Shown: positions 26,951-35,313 of the stretch, piece after piece | Layout of the letters: each line of letters starts with the position of its first letter | How positions within the stretch are numbered: the first letter of the stretch is position 1 | NCBI RefSeq assembly: GCF_013464485.1 | Contig: NZ_RAUX01000018.1 | Location: 91,039 to 155,038 of the forward strand | Direction of reading: 5' to 3' | DNA from: Stenotrophomonas maltophilia | GTDB lineage: Bacteria; Pseudomonadota; Gammaproteobacteria; Xanthomonadales; Xanthomonadaceae | DNA length: 64,000 bases | Made by a program: the position numbers and the translations under genes | The notes under the pieces: generated by a model | Told to the model about the DNA's origin: nothing | The model's input: the letters and a program-made list of their open reading frames with translations, nothing else | Databases searched by the model: none

Positions 26951-27588
26951 GCAACGTCGTGCGCTGGCTTGCCCCGGACCTGCTGGCCCAGCCCGAACCG
27001 GTGCTGGATCAGGAGGATGCATTCGAACTCACCGAGCCGGACCCGGAGCAGGAGCCGGAGCCGCCGCTGCAGCTGCCGACCCTGGAGGAAATCCAGGCCA
27101 TCCAGGACAGCGCCGAGAAGGAAGGCTTCCAGCACGGCCATAGCGAAGGTTACGGCCAGGGACAGGCGGAGGTGCGTCGCCTCGCCGCGCAGATCGAAGG
27201 CATCCTCGACAACTTCAGCCGACCGCTGGTGCGGCTGGAGAACGAAGTGGTCGGCGCACTGGGCGAGTTGGCGGTTCGCATCGCTGGCGCGCTGGTCGGC
27301 CGCGCCTACGAGGCTGACCCGGCACTGCTGGCACAGCTGGTTGGGGAAGCCATCGACGCGGTGGGTGGAAGTACGCGGGAAGTGGAAGTGCGACTGCACC
27401 CCGATGACATCGCCGCCCTCGCCCCCCTGTTGAACCTGCCACCGCAGCAGCGTCTGGTACCCGATACCAGCCTGAGCCGCGGCGACCTGCGCGTGCACGC
27501 CGAAGCCGTGCGCATCGACGGCACGCTGGAAGCCCGCCTGCGTGGCGCACTGGATGCGGTGATCCGCCAGACCGGAGCAGGCGCATGA
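26947..27588 (+). CDS. fliH: Flagellar export ATPase regulator FliH
   Basis: Stator-like partner of the export ATPase FliI, 213 residues. Starts at a GTG overlapping the fliG stop (GTGA). An acidic, Pro/Glu-rich N-terminus, a GxxxG-containing helix (EGFQHGHSEGYGQGQAEVRR, about 59-78) typical of FliH, then the conserved C-terminal domain with VEVRLHPDDIAALAPLL. Translationally coupled to fliG and fliI. Confidence 0.93.
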   Translation: MSNVVRWLAPDLLAQPEPVLDQEDAFELTEPDPEQEPEPPLQLPTLEEIQAIQDSAEKEGFQHGHSEGYGQGQAEVRRLAAQIEGILDNFSRPLVRLENEVVGALGELAVRIAGALVGRAYEADPALLAQLVGEAIDAVGGSTREVEVRLHPDDIAALAPLLNLPPQQRLVPDTSLSRGDLRVHAEAVRIDGTLEARLRGALDAVIRQTGAGA

Positions 27589-28970
27589 CGCCCGGATCGC
27601 AGTCCACGCCACCGCCGGCCGACTGGGCCATGGCCCGCAACCTGCGCCTGGCCCGCCGCCTCGACGGTCTGCGTGTGGATACCGCACATGGTCGTGGCCT
27701 GATCCGTGAGGGCGTGCTGCGCCGTGCGGTCGGGCTGACGCTCGAAGCGGTCGGTTGCGAGGCGCCGCTGGGCGCCAGCTGCAAGGTGGAAGTGGTCGAC
27801 GGCGGCTGGGTCGATGCCGAGGTCGTCGGCTTCGCCGGCGAGCGCACCTACCTGATGCCCAGCGCCGAACTGCACGGCCTGTTGCCGAACGCCCGCGTGG
27901 TGCCGTCGGCGCGCCGTGGTGGCGTAGAAGTGGGCGAAGGCCTGCTCGGCCGTGTCATCGACAGCGATGGCGTGCCCCTGGATGGCAAGGGCCCGATCCG
28001 CGCCGAAGGCCACGTCGGCATGGCCGGCGTCTCGATCAATCCGCTGGCGCGCGAACCGATCACCCAGCCGCTGGACGTGGGCGTGCGCGCGATCAACGCG
28101 CTGCTGCCGATCGGCCGCGGCCAGCGTGTCGGCCTGTTCGCCGGCTCCGGCGTCGGCAAGTCCACGCTGCTCGGCATGATGACGCGCTACACCGCTGCCG
28201 ACGTGATCGTGGTCGGCCTGATCGGTGAACGTGGCCGCGAAGTGCGCGATTTCGTCGAGACCACGCTGGGCGAAGAAGGCCTGCGCCGCGCGGTGGTGGT
28301 GGCCAGCCCGGCCGACCGGCCGCCGCTTGCGCGCCTGCACGGTGCCTACCGTGCCACCGCGATTGCCGAATGGTTCCGCGACCAGGGCCTGAACGTCCTG
28401 CTGCTGATGGACTCATTGACCCGATTCGCACAGGCGCAGCGCGAGATCGGACTTTCGGTCGGCGAACCGCCGACCACCCGCGGCTATCCGCCGTCGGTGT
28501 TCGCCAAGCTGCCGGCGCTGGTCGAACGCGCGGGCAATGGTGCCAAGGGCCGCGGTTCGATCACCGCGTTCTACACCGTACTGACCGAAGGCGATGATCC
28601 GCAGGATCCGATCGCCGATGCAGCGCGCGCGATCCTCGACGGTCACATCCTGCTCTCGCGCCGGGTGGCGGACAGCGGCCTGTACCCGGCCATCGACGTC
28701 GAATCGTCGGTCAGCCGCGTGGTCACGGAAATCGCCGACGAGCCGTGGCGCCTGCGCATCCGCAAATTGAAGCGACTGGTTTCGGCCTACTCGGCCAACC
28801 GTGATCTGATCGCCATCGGTGCTTATCAGCGCGGCAACGACGCGGCCACCGACGAAGCCCTGGAACGCTGGCCGGAAATCATGGAGTTCCTCGGCCAGGA
28901 CGTTGCCAAGGCCGCAGATCTCCCGCACAGCCAGGCGGCACTGCAGCGCCTGGTGGAACAAGAGAGTTAA
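27585..28970 (+). CDS. fliI: Flagellum-specific export ATPase FliI
   Basis: Hexameric ATPase of the flagellar type III export apparatus, 461 residues. Walker A AGSGVGKS (186-193), GERGREVRDF, Walker B region LLLMDSLTRFAQAQREIGL and the signature GEPPTTRGYPPSVFAKLP. ATG 27585 overlaps the fliH stop by four bases. Length and motifs are standard. Confidence 0.97.
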   Translation: MTPGSQSTPPPADWAMARNLRLARRLDGLRVDTAHGRGLIREGVLRRAVGLTLEAVGCEAPLGASCKVEVVDGGWVDAEVVGFAGERTYLMPSAELHGLLPNARVVPSARRGGVEVGEGLLGRVIDSDGVPLDGKGPIRAEGHVGMAGVSINPLAREPITQPLDVGVRAINALLPIGRGQRVGLFAGSGVGKSTLLGMMTRYTAADVIVVGLIGERGREVRDFVETTLGEEGLRRAVVVASPADRPPLARLHGAYRATAIAEWFRDQGLNVLLLMDSLTRFAQAQREIGLSVGEPPTTRGYPPSVFAKLPALVERAGNGAKGRGSITAFYTVLTEGDDPQDPIADAARAILDGHILLSRRVADSGLYPAIDVESSVSRVVTEIADEPWRLRIRKLKRLVSAYSANRDLIAIGAYQRGNDAATDEALERWPEIMEFLGQDVAKAADLPHSQAALQRLVEQES

Positions 28971-28973
28971 GCC

Positions 28974-29441
28974 ATGAACCAGTCCAAGCGCATCGATCCC
29001 CTGCTCAAGCGGGCCCAGGAACACGAGGACGCGGTCGCCCGCGATCTGGCCGAACGCCAGCGCGTGCTCGATACCCATCTATCGCGACTGGACGAACTGC
29101 GCCGCTACGCCGAGGAGTATGCGAATGCCCAGATGGCCGCGACCAGCCCGGCGCAGCTGTTGAACCGGCGCGCGTTTCTGGACCGCCTGGACAGTGCCGT
29201 CGAGCAGCAGCAGGCCACGGTCAACGGCAACCGCGAAAAGGTGGAGGCCGAGCGCGCCCGCCTGATCCTGGCCAGCCGCGACAAGGCCGTGCTGGAACAG
29301 CTGGCCGCCAGCTACCGTGCGCAGGAAAAAGTGGTCACCGACCGCCGCGACCAGCGCGAAATGGACGACATTGGTGCCCGCCGTGCGCGCCTGGTGCAGG
29401 CCGAAGACCAGGATGGCACCGAGCAGGGAGGCCGCCCGTGA
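28974..29441 (+). CDS. fliJ: Flagellar export protein FliJ
   Basis: Coiled-coil stalk of the export ATPase and chaperone escort, 155 residues. Highly charged, helical throughout, with RRAFLDRLDSAVEQQQATVN typical of FliJ. Three bases after fliI; its stop overlaps the start of fliK. By-eye similarity is moderate, context is strong. Confidence 0.93.
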   Translation: MNQSKRIDPLLKRAQEHEDAVARDLAERQRVLDTHLSRLDELRRYAEEYANAQMAATSPAQLLNRRAFLDRLDSAVEQQQATVNGNREKVEAERARLILASRDKAVLEQLAASYRAQEKVVTDRRDQREMDDIGARRARLVQAEDQDGTEQGGRP

Positions 29442-30589
29442 TGCCCGCCCCGCTCGCCAGCAGCGCCAACGCACAGTCGCAGAATGCCGGCAGCAGCCCA
29501 GCGCGCGCATCACGCAGTGACGGCAGCAAGGATTTCAGCCAGCTGCTGCAGGGTGGTGCGCCGGGCGCCGATGGATCCTCCAGGCCCTCGAACATGCCCA
29601 CGTCGCCTGCACAGGCGCCGGCATCCGACGGCAATGGCCAGTCCAGCGGCGAGCGCAGGCCGGACAGCGCTGCCGTACCCGAAGAGATCGCAGCCACGGT
29701 GCCCGCAGCGCAACCCAGGCCTGCTGCCGAGAAGGACGCTCCGGCGACGACCGAGGAAGCCCCTTGGCCGCCGCTCGGGCTGGCAGGACTGGTGCTGGCG
29801 GTACCGGCGCCCACCGATCCTGCCGCCGCTCTGCCAGCGCTGGCAGCAACGGCGACCAGCGCTGACGGCGAAGCGCTGCCCGCCCCCGCTGCCCAGGCTG
29901 CTGGAGTGGCCCTGCCATCCGCAGCTGCAGCTCCCGCTGCGGCCACCGCTGAGGGCAACGCGCCCGGCGAGGCCGATCCGGCGACCCTGTTGCCATTGCC
30001 TGAGGCGGTGCTGCCCGGCAAGCGCAGCGAGCGTGGTGAGGGCAGCGACACACTCCTCATTGGCGATCGTGCCACGGCGCCCCTGCTGCACGCGCCGAGC
30101 AATGCCGCCGTGCAGGATCTGAAGGCCGCACTCGCCGCCGGCAACGCCATTTTCAACGGCGAACCGACACCGAAACCAGTGCTCGGTGACGACGGCTTCG
30201 ACCAGGCCATCGGCGCACGCCTGGGCTGGCTGGCCGACCAGAAGATCGGCCATGCCCACATCCGGCTGAGTCCGGACGACATGGGCCCAGTGGACGTGCG
30301 CCTGCAGTTGAACGGCGACAAGGTGCATGCCAGCTTCAGCAGCCCGCATGTGGATGTGCGCCAGGCACTGGAAAGCAGCCTGCCTCGTCTGCGTGAACTC
30401 CTGGGCGAACAGGGCTTCCAGCTCGCTCATGCCGACGTCGGCCACCAGGCCCCCGGCGGTGACGGCAATGCGTCGGCGCAGCCCGGTGGCGGCGGCAAGG
30501 CAGGTGACGGAGATCCGTCGCCAGGCGACGCCAGCGTTTCGTCCGCGCAGTTGATCCGCCAGCGCGGTTTGCTGGACGCCTACGCCTGA
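29441..30589 (+). CDS. fliK: Flagellar hook-length control protein FliK
   Basis: Molecular ruler and export switch, 382 residues from ATG 29441 (GTG 29438 is an in-frame alternative; GGAGG at 29427-29431 suits either). The long Ala/Pro-rich N-terminal ruler region (1-235) is low complexity, as expected. The C-terminal hook domain carries HIRLSPDDMGPVDVRLQLNG, then SLPRLRELLGEQGFQLAHAD. A Gly/Asp-rich tail ends the protein. Last gene of the fliE operon; a repeat-rich gap follows. Confidence 0.93.
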   Translation: MPAPLASSANAQSQNAGSSPARASRSDGSKDFSQLLQGGAPGADGSSRPSNMPTSPAQAPASDGNGQSSGERRPDSAAVPEEIAATVPAAQPRPAAEKDAPATTEEAPWPPLGLAGLVLAVPAPTDPAAALPALAATATSADGEALPAPAAQAAGVALPSAAAAPAAATAEGNAPGEADPATLLPLPEAVLPGKRSERGEGSDTLLIGDRATAPLLHAPSNAAVQDLKAALAAGNAIFNGEPTPKPVLGDDGFDQAIGARLGWLADQKIGHAHIRLSPDDMGPVDVRLQLNGDKVHASFSSPHVDVRQALESSLPRLRELLGEQGFQLAHADVGHQAPGGDGNASAQPGGGGKAGDGDPSPGDASVSSAQLIRQRGLLDAYA

Positions 30590-30607
30590 CGGGTGTGCCA
30601 ACCAAGC

Positions 30608-30710
30608 GTGCCAACCAAGGTTGGCACCCACCAGAGTGGAGCGGCTGGCACCTACTACCAGAGCGATGTGGTTGGCACCCACCAGAGCGGTGTGGTCGGC
30701 ACCTGCCAGT
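30608..30710. repeat. Hairpin plus short tandem repeat array between fliK and fliL
   Basis: GTGCCAACC-AA-GGTTGGCAC (30608-30627) is followed by degenerate repeats of a TGGCACC-N(2-5)-CCAGAG unit beginning near 30622, 30646, 30673 and 30697, spacing 24-27 bases. It lies just upstream of the fliL promoter and codes for nothing recognisable. Confidence 0.65.
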
Positions 30711-30794
30711 GTCGCGTTGGTGGGTGCGGAGCTTGCTCCGCACGGCCCCACCGGCACCCCGACGGAATTCCGTCGCATCCCACTGCCCCGCCTT

Positions 30795-30810
30795 CGGCAC
30801 GCCCCTTGCA
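30795..30810 (+). promoter_or_regulatory. Sigma-54 (RpoN) promoter of the fliL operon
   Basis: CGGCACGCCCCTTGCA: GG at 30796-30797, GC at 30808-30809, perfect TTGCA and spacing. It lies 36 bases upstream of the fliL GTG start. Confidence 0.86.
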
Positions 30811-30845
30811 TATCCCGGTGAAGCAACCCTCAGGAGCTTCACCCC

Positions 30846-31361
30846 GTGGCCGCAGCCGCTGACAAAACCAAGAAGACCGCCGAGAAGGACAAGGCCGCCA
30901 AGCCGCGCAGTCCGATCCTGATCACCGCCCTGGTGGCCGTGCTGGCCGCCGCAGCCGCCGGTGGCGGCGTCTGGTTCTTCACCCAGTCCAAGCCGGAAGA
31001 GAAGACCGCGCACGCCCCGAAGAAGTCCGCCACCCCGGCACCGGCGCAGTACTTCGCCCTGGACCCGGCCTTTGTGGTCAACCTCAACGGCCCCATTGAC
31101 GGCCCGCGCTACCTGCAGCTGGAAGTGCAGCTGATGACGCGTGACCCGGCCGCGCTGGAAGCGATCAAGACCCATGCACCGGCCATCCGCGCACGCCTGC
31201 TGATGCTGTTCTCGCAGGTCAGCCCCGACCAGATCGCTGATGTCGCCGGCAAGCAGAAGCTGCAGGCCACCTCGCTGGCCGAAGTGCAGAAGGTGCTCAA
31301 GGCCGAGACCGGCAGCAACGGCGCCGACGATCTGCTGTTCACCAGCTTCGTGACCCAGTAA
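30846..31361 (+). CDS. fliL: Flagellar basal-body-associated protein FliL
   Basis: Single-pass inner-membrane protein supporting stators around the motor; 171 residues from a GTG start preceded by AGGAG. Lys-rich cytoplasmic N-terminus (about 1-20), transmembrane segment about 22-44, linker, and periplasmic FliL domain with YFALDPAFVVNLNG and RYLQLEVQLMTRDP. First gene of fliLMNOPQR behind an RpoN promoter. Confidence 0.94.
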   Translation: MAAAADKTKKTAEKDKAAKPRSPILITALVAVLAAAAAGGGVWFFTQSKPEEKTAHAPKKSATPAPAQYFALDPAFVVNLNGPIDGPRYLQLEVQLMTRDPAALEAIKTHAPAIRARLLMLFSQVSPDQIADVAGKQKLQATSLAEVQKVLKAETGSNGADDLLFTSFVTQ

Positions 31362-31371
31362 GGGCCCCCCG

Positions 31372-32376
31372 ATGAATGACCTGCTGTCCCAGGACGAGAT
31401 CGATGCCCTGCTCCACGGCGTGGACAGTGGCGCGGTCGAAACCGATCCGGAACCGCCGTCCGGCGAAGCGCGTTCGTACGACTTCGCCAGCCAGGACCGC
31501 ATCATCCGCGGTCGCATGCCAACCCTGGAAATGGTCCACGAGCGCTTCGCGCGCCTGTGGCGGATCGGCCTGTTCAACCTGATCCGGCGCTCGGCCGAGC
31601 TGTCGGTGCGCGGCATCGAGCTGATCAAGTTCAACGACTACATGCACTCGCTGTATGTGCCGACCAACCTGAACCTGATCCGCTTCAAGCCGCTGCGTGG
31701 CACCGGCCTGATCGTGTTCGAACCGACCCTGGTGTTCGCCATCGTCGACAACTTCTTCGGTGGCGACGGGCGCTATCCCACACGCATCGAAGGCCGCGAG
31801 TTCACCGCCACCGAAATGCGGGTGATCCACCTGCTGCTGAAGCAGACCTTCGCCGACCTGCGCGAGGCGTGGGCACCGGTGATGGATGTCGACTTCGAGT
31901 ACATCAACTCGGAAATCAACCCGCACTTCGCCAACATCGTGACGCCGCGCGAATACGTGGTGGTATGCCGGCTGCACGTGGAACTGGACGGTGGCGGCGG
32001 CGACATCCACGTCACCCTGCCGTACTCGATGCTTGAGCCGATCCGCGAGCTGCTCGACGCCGGCATCCAGAGCGACCGCAACGACCGCGACGAGAGCTGG
32101 GGCCAGACCCTGCGCGAACAGCTCAACATCGCCGAGGTGACCCTGTCCAGCGTACTGGCCAGCAAGCGCATGACCCTGCGCGACCTGACCCAGCTGAAGG
32201 TTGGCGACATCCTGCCGATCGAGCTGACCCCGCAGGTACCGCTGTGCGTGGAGAACATCCCGGTATTCACTGGCGAGTTCGGCATCGCCAACGGCATGAA
32301 CGCCGTGAAGATCACCGCTACCCATCCGCCGGGCACCCGCCCGCGCGCACCCGTCATCCAGGAAGACCCGCAATGA
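31372..32376 (+). CDS. fliM: Flagellar motor switch protein FliM
   Basis: C-ring switch component, 334 residues. The N-terminal CheY-P binding peptide LLSQDEIDALL (residues 4-14) is present, followed by the FliM CheC-like middle domain (RFARLWRIGLFNLIRRSAEL) and the C-terminal SPOA domain (VGDILPIELTPQVPLCVENI). Overlaps fliN by four bases. Comparable motifs occur twice in the CheA1 linker of this window. Confidence 0.97.
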   Translation: MNDLLSQDEIDALLHGVDSGAVETDPEPPSGEARSYDFASQDRIIRGRMPTLEMVHERFARLWRIGLFNLIRRSAELSVRGIELIKFNDYMHSLYVPTNLNLIRFKPLRGTGLIVFEPTLVFAIVDNFFGGDGRYPTRIEGREFTATEMRVIHLLLKQTFADLREAWAPVMDVDFEYINSEINPHFANIVTPREYVVVCRLHVELDGGGGDIHVTLPYSMLEPIRELLDAGIQSDRNDRDESWGQTLREQLNIAEVTLSSVLASKRMTLRDLTQLKVGDILPIELTPQVPLCVENIPVFTGEFGIANGMNAVKITATHPPGTRPRAPVIQEDPQ

Positions 32377-32708
32377 ACGATATCGACGCCCTCGAACCGA
32401 CCCCGGCCCAGTTCGGCACCCTGCAGGCCGAAGAAGGGGCCGGCGCCGACCTCAACCTGGACGTGATCCTCGACGTGCCGGTGACCCTGTCGCTGGAAGT
32501 CGGTCGTGCCCGCCTGCCGATCCGCAACCTGCTGCAGCTCAACCAGGGCTCGGTGGTGGAACTGGAACGTGGTGCAGGCGAATCGCTGGATGTGTTCGTC
32601 AACGGCACCCTGATTGCCCACGGCGAAGTGGTGGTGATCAACGATCGCTTCGGCGTGCGTCTGACCGACGTGGTCAGCCCGAGCGAGCGGATCCGGAGAC
32701 TGCGTTGA
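32373..32708 (+). CDS. fliN: Flagellar motor switch protein FliN
   Basis: C-ring base protein of SPOA type, 111 residues from the ATG overlapping the fliM stop. The conserved run LDVILDVPVTLSLEVGRARL, the LLQLNQGSVVELERGAGESL segment and VNGTLIAHGEVVVINDRFGV define FliN. A longer open frame upstream is only the shadow inside fliM. Confidence 0.96.
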   Translation: MNDIDALEPTPAQFGTLQAEEGAGADLNLDVILDVPVTLSLEVGRARLPIRNLLQLNQGSVVELERGAGESLDVFVNGTLIAHGEVVVINDRFGVRLTDVVSPSERIRRLR

Positions 32709-33124
32709 GCCTGCTGGCCTCCACCCTGCTGGCGGTCGGCAAGGCCGCCGCCCCGGTCGGCCCGCAGGTCGGCCAGCACGCGGCTGCCGCACCGAGCCTG
32801 TTCGGTGCGGTGCTGGCGCTGCTGGCGGTGCTGGCCCTGGTCATCGGCCTTGGCTGGCTGCTCAAGCGTTTGCCCGGCAGTGGCTTCCGCCCCGCCGAAG
32901 GCATGCGGCTGGTGGCCAGCCTCAGTGTCGGCGCCAAGGAGCGCGTGGTGGTGGTCGAGGTCAACGGCCAGCAACTGCTGCTGGGCGTCACCGCCGGTGG
33001 CATCAATACCCTGCACACCCTGCCCGAACCGCTGCCGCCGCCGGCACCGGTGCGCGTGCCGGACTTCAAGAACCTGCCGAATTTCGCCCAGCTGCTGCAG
33101 CAGCGGCTGCGCAAGGACCCCTGA
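32705..33124 (+). CDS. fliO: Flagellar biosynthesis protein FliO
   Basis: Small membrane protein that helps FliP assemble, 139 residues. The only plausible start is TTG 32705, overlapping the fliN stop (TTGA); no nearby ATG or GTG keeps the membrane segment. One transmembrane helix about 35-58 (LFGAVLALLAVLALVIGLGW), then a cytoplasmic domain with GVTAGGINTLHTLPEPLPPP. Divergent family; position between fliN and fliP supports the call. Confidence 0.9.
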   Translation: MSLLASTLLAVGKAAAPVGPQVGQHAAAAPSLFGAVLALLAVLALVIGLGWLLKRLPGSGFRPAEGMRLVASLSVGAKERVVVVEVNGQQLLLGVTAGGINTLHTLPEPLPPPAPVRVPDFKNLPNFAQLLQQRLRKDP

Positions 33125-33125
33125 C

Positions 33126-33905
33126 ATGCGTGTCACCCGTACCCGTCTTGCCACCCTGATGCCGTGGCTGCTGTTGCTTGCCCTGTGCCTGTTGCCCGCA
33201 CTGGCGTTCGCAGCACCCGGCGCTCCCGCCACGCCGCTGCCGGACATCAACGTCGGCAAGATCGGCGGTGCGCCGGTCAGCCTGCCGCTGCAGACGCTGC
33301 TGCTGATGACGGCGATCACCCTGATCCCGTCGATGCTGCTGGTGCTGACCTCGTTCACCCGCATCATCATCGTGCTCGGCCTGCTGCGGCAGGCACTGGG
33401 CACCGGGCAGACGCCGTCCAACCAGGTGCTGCTGGGCCTGGCCCTGTTCCTCACCGCAATGATCATGCTGCCCACCTGGGACAAGGCCTGGAGCACGGGC
33501 ATGGCGCCATACCTCAACGGTGACATCGACTTCCAGACCGCCTGGACGATGACCACCCAGCCACTGCGTGCGTTCATGCTGGCGCAGATCCGCGAGACCG
33601 ACCTGATGACCTTCGCCGGCATCGCCGGGCACGGCACCTACGCCAGCCCCGACGCGATTCCATTCCCGGTGCTGGTCGCCTCGTTCGTCACCAGCGAACT
33701 GAAGACCGCCTTCGAGATCGGCTTCCTGATCTTCATCCCGTTCGTGATCATCGACCTGGTGGTGGCCAGCGTGCTGATGTCGATGGGCATGATGATGCTG
33801 TCGCCGATGCTGGTCTCTGCGCCGTTCAAGATCCTGCTGTTCGTGCTGGTGGATGGCTGGGTGCTGACGGTAGGAACGCTGGCGGCCAGCTTCAATCCGG
33901 CCTGA
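33126..33905 (+). CDS. fliP: Flagellar export gate protein FliP
   Basis: Core export-gate subunit, 259 residues. A cleavable signal peptide is visible (LMPWLLLLALCLLPALAFA, cleavage near residue 29-30), then the conserved VSLPLQTLLLMTAITLIPSM and FTRIIIVLGLLRQALGTGQT, and the C-terminal PFVIIDLVVASVLMSMGMMM. ATG 33126 is used; the longer upstream frame lies inside fliO. Several transmembrane segments, as in the family. Confidence 0.97.
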   Translation: MRVTRTRLATLMPWLLLLALCLLPALAFAAPGAPATPLPDINVGKIGGAPVSLPLQTLLLMTAITLIPSMLLVLTSFTRIIIVLGLLRQALGTGQTPSNQVLLGLALFLTAMIMLPTWDKAWSTGMAPYLNGDIDFQTAWTMTTQPLRAFMLAQIRETDLMTFAGIAGHGTYASPDAIPFPVLVASFVTSELKTAFEIGFLIFIPFVIIDLVVASVLMSMGMMMLSPMLVSAPFKILLFVLVDGWVLTVGTLAASFNPA

Positions 33906-33921
33906 TATCCCCGCAAAGAGC

Positions 33922-33944
33922 AGTCGAGCATGGCTCGACTCTAC
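33922..33944. repeat. Single GTAG REP monomer between fliP and fliQ
   Basis: AGTCGAGCATGGCTCGACTC, then TAC: one REP hairpin unit inside the fliP-fliQ gap of an otherwise tightly packed operon. It probably does not stop transcription because fliQ and fliR have no other visible promoter. Confidence 0.7.
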
Positions 33945-33963
33945 ACAAGCAGATGGAATCCGA

Positions 33964-34233
33964 ATGTCTCCCGAACTTGCCCTGACCGAACTGCGTGGTG
34001 GCCTGATCGCCGTCCTGTGGGTGGCCGGCCCGCTGCTGCTCACCGTGCTGGTGGTGGGCGTTGTGGTGGGCGTTGTACAGGCTGCAACCCAGCTCAATGA
34101 ACCGACCATCGCCTTCGTCGCCAAGGCGGCGGCGCTGACTGCAGTGCTGTTCGCGCTGGGCAGCCTGCTGATCGGCCACCTGGTTGAGTTCACCACGCTG
34201 CTGTTCCAGCGCATCCCGCACCTGATCGGCTAG
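33964..34233 (+). CDS. fliQ: Flagellar export gate protein FliQ
   Basis: Small two-helix export-gate subunit, 89 residues. Transmembrane segments about 14-38 and 55-77; conserved NEPTIAFVAKAAAL motif (residues about 40-53). Separated from fliP by a REP monomer and from fliR by 13 bases. Length is exactly that of the family. Confidence 0.96.
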   Translation: MSPELALTELRGGLIAVLWVAGPLLLTVLVVGVVVGVVQAATQLNEPTIAFVAKAAALTAVLFALGSLLIGHLVEFTTLLFQRIPHLIG

Positions 34234-34246
34234 GACGCACGCTTCG

Positions 34247-35038
34247 ATGGACGCCGCCACCCAGATGGCTGCCGATGGCCTGCAGGCCTTCGGCATGATC
34301 GGCACCGTGCTGTGGACCATGCTGCGCATCGGCGCGGTGGCCATGGCCATGCCCATGGTGGGAACCCGTGCGGTGCCTGCGCGGGTGCGTGTGGTGCTGG
34401 CCGGGACCTTGGCCATCGCCCTGGCCCCCCTGCTGCCGCCGGTACCGGACTGGACCGGCTTCGATGCCGCCACCGTGCTGACCATCGCCCGCGAGCTGGC
34501 CATCGGCGTGTCCATCGGCTTCCTGCTCCGGTTGGTGTTCGAGGCCGGTGCGCTGGCCGGCGAACTGATCGCCCAGGGCACCGGCCTGGCCTTCGCGCAG
34601 ATGAGCGACCCGCTCCGTGGTGGTACCTCGGGCGTGATCGGGCAATGGTTCTACCTGCTGTTCGGCCTGCTGTTCTTCACCGCCAACGGCCATCTGGCAT
34701 TGATCTCGCTGGTGGTGGACAGCTACCGGGCGCTGCCGATCGGCGCCCCCCTGCCGGACCCCCATGCGTTCTTCAGTATCGCCCCGACCTTCCTGCTGGC
34801 GGTGCTGCGGGGTGCGTTGACCCTGGCCATTCCACTGATCGCGGCGATGCTGGCGGTGAACCTCGCCTTCGGCGTACTGGCCCGGGCTGCGCCCGCCCTG
34901 AACCCCATCCAGCTGGGCCTGCCGGTCTCGCTGCTGCTGGGCCTGTTCCTGCTGGCTCTGTTGGCCGGGGAAATGGGGCCGCCGGTACAGCGCCTGTTCG
35001 ATGCCGCCTTCCAGGCTGCGGACGCGGTCACGCACTGA
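34247..35038 (+). CDS. fliR: Flagellar export gate protein FliR
   Basis: Export-gate membrane protein, 263 residues with about six hydrophobic segments. Signatures include MVGTRAVPARVRVVLAGTLA, GVSIGFLLRLVFEAGALAGE and QGTGLAFAQMSDPLRGGTSG. The last gene of the fliL operon; a REP dimer within a direct repeat follows. Confidence 0.96.
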   Translation: MDAATQMAADGLQAFGMIGTVLWTMLRIGAVAMAMPMVGTRAVPARVRVVLAGTLAIALAPLLPPVPDWTGFDAATVLTIARELAIGVSIGFLLRLVFEAGALAGELIAQGTGLAFAQMSDPLRGGTSGVIGQWFYLLFGLLFFTANGHLALISLVVDSYRALPIGAPLPDPHAFFSIAPTFLLAVLRGALTLAIPLIAAMLAVNLAFGVLARAAPALNPIQLGLPVSLLLGLFLLALLAGEMGPPVQRLFDAAFQAADAVTH

Positions 35039-35046
35039 CCCGATCA

Positions 35047-35181
35047 TCACGTTTTACTGCTTGCCCTTCCTTTGTTTCTGTAGAGCCGAGCCCATGCTCG
35101 GCTGTCTTCGGCAGGAGCGGCAGCCGAGCATGGGCTCGGCTCTACAGGGGCGCAATTTCACGTTTTACTGCTTGCCCTTCC
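35047..35181. repeat. REP dimer bracketed by a perfect 24-bp direct repeat
   Basis: The direct repeat begins TCACGTTTTACTGCTTGCCC and ends TTCC; copies are at 35047-35070 and 35158-35181. Between them, 35080-35145 is a GTAG/CTAC REP dimer with GCCGAGCCCATGCTCGGC stems. The arrangement resembles an inserted REP pair with duplicated flank, although 24 bases is long for a target duplication. Confidence 0.85.
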
Positions 35182-35313
35182 CCCCGGTCCGCGCGTTAGA
35201 GTGAATGCGCGGCAACCGGGGGGATGCCGCACGTGGTCGACGCCCCGCGTCGGCCTGCCTCATGCATGCCCCACCGTGGTTTCCGTCGACAGGCAGGTCC
35301 GGGAGACTGACGA

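Noticed and set aside
30608-30710. CRISPR array
   Set aside because: Spacing of 24-27 bases leaves no unique spacers, the units are degenerate, and no cas gene is near.
30593-30921. Small open frames with Trp/His/Pro repeats before fliL
   Set aside because: The repeats come from the tandem TGGCACC array in the DNA; several frames are open equally and none has a start signal.
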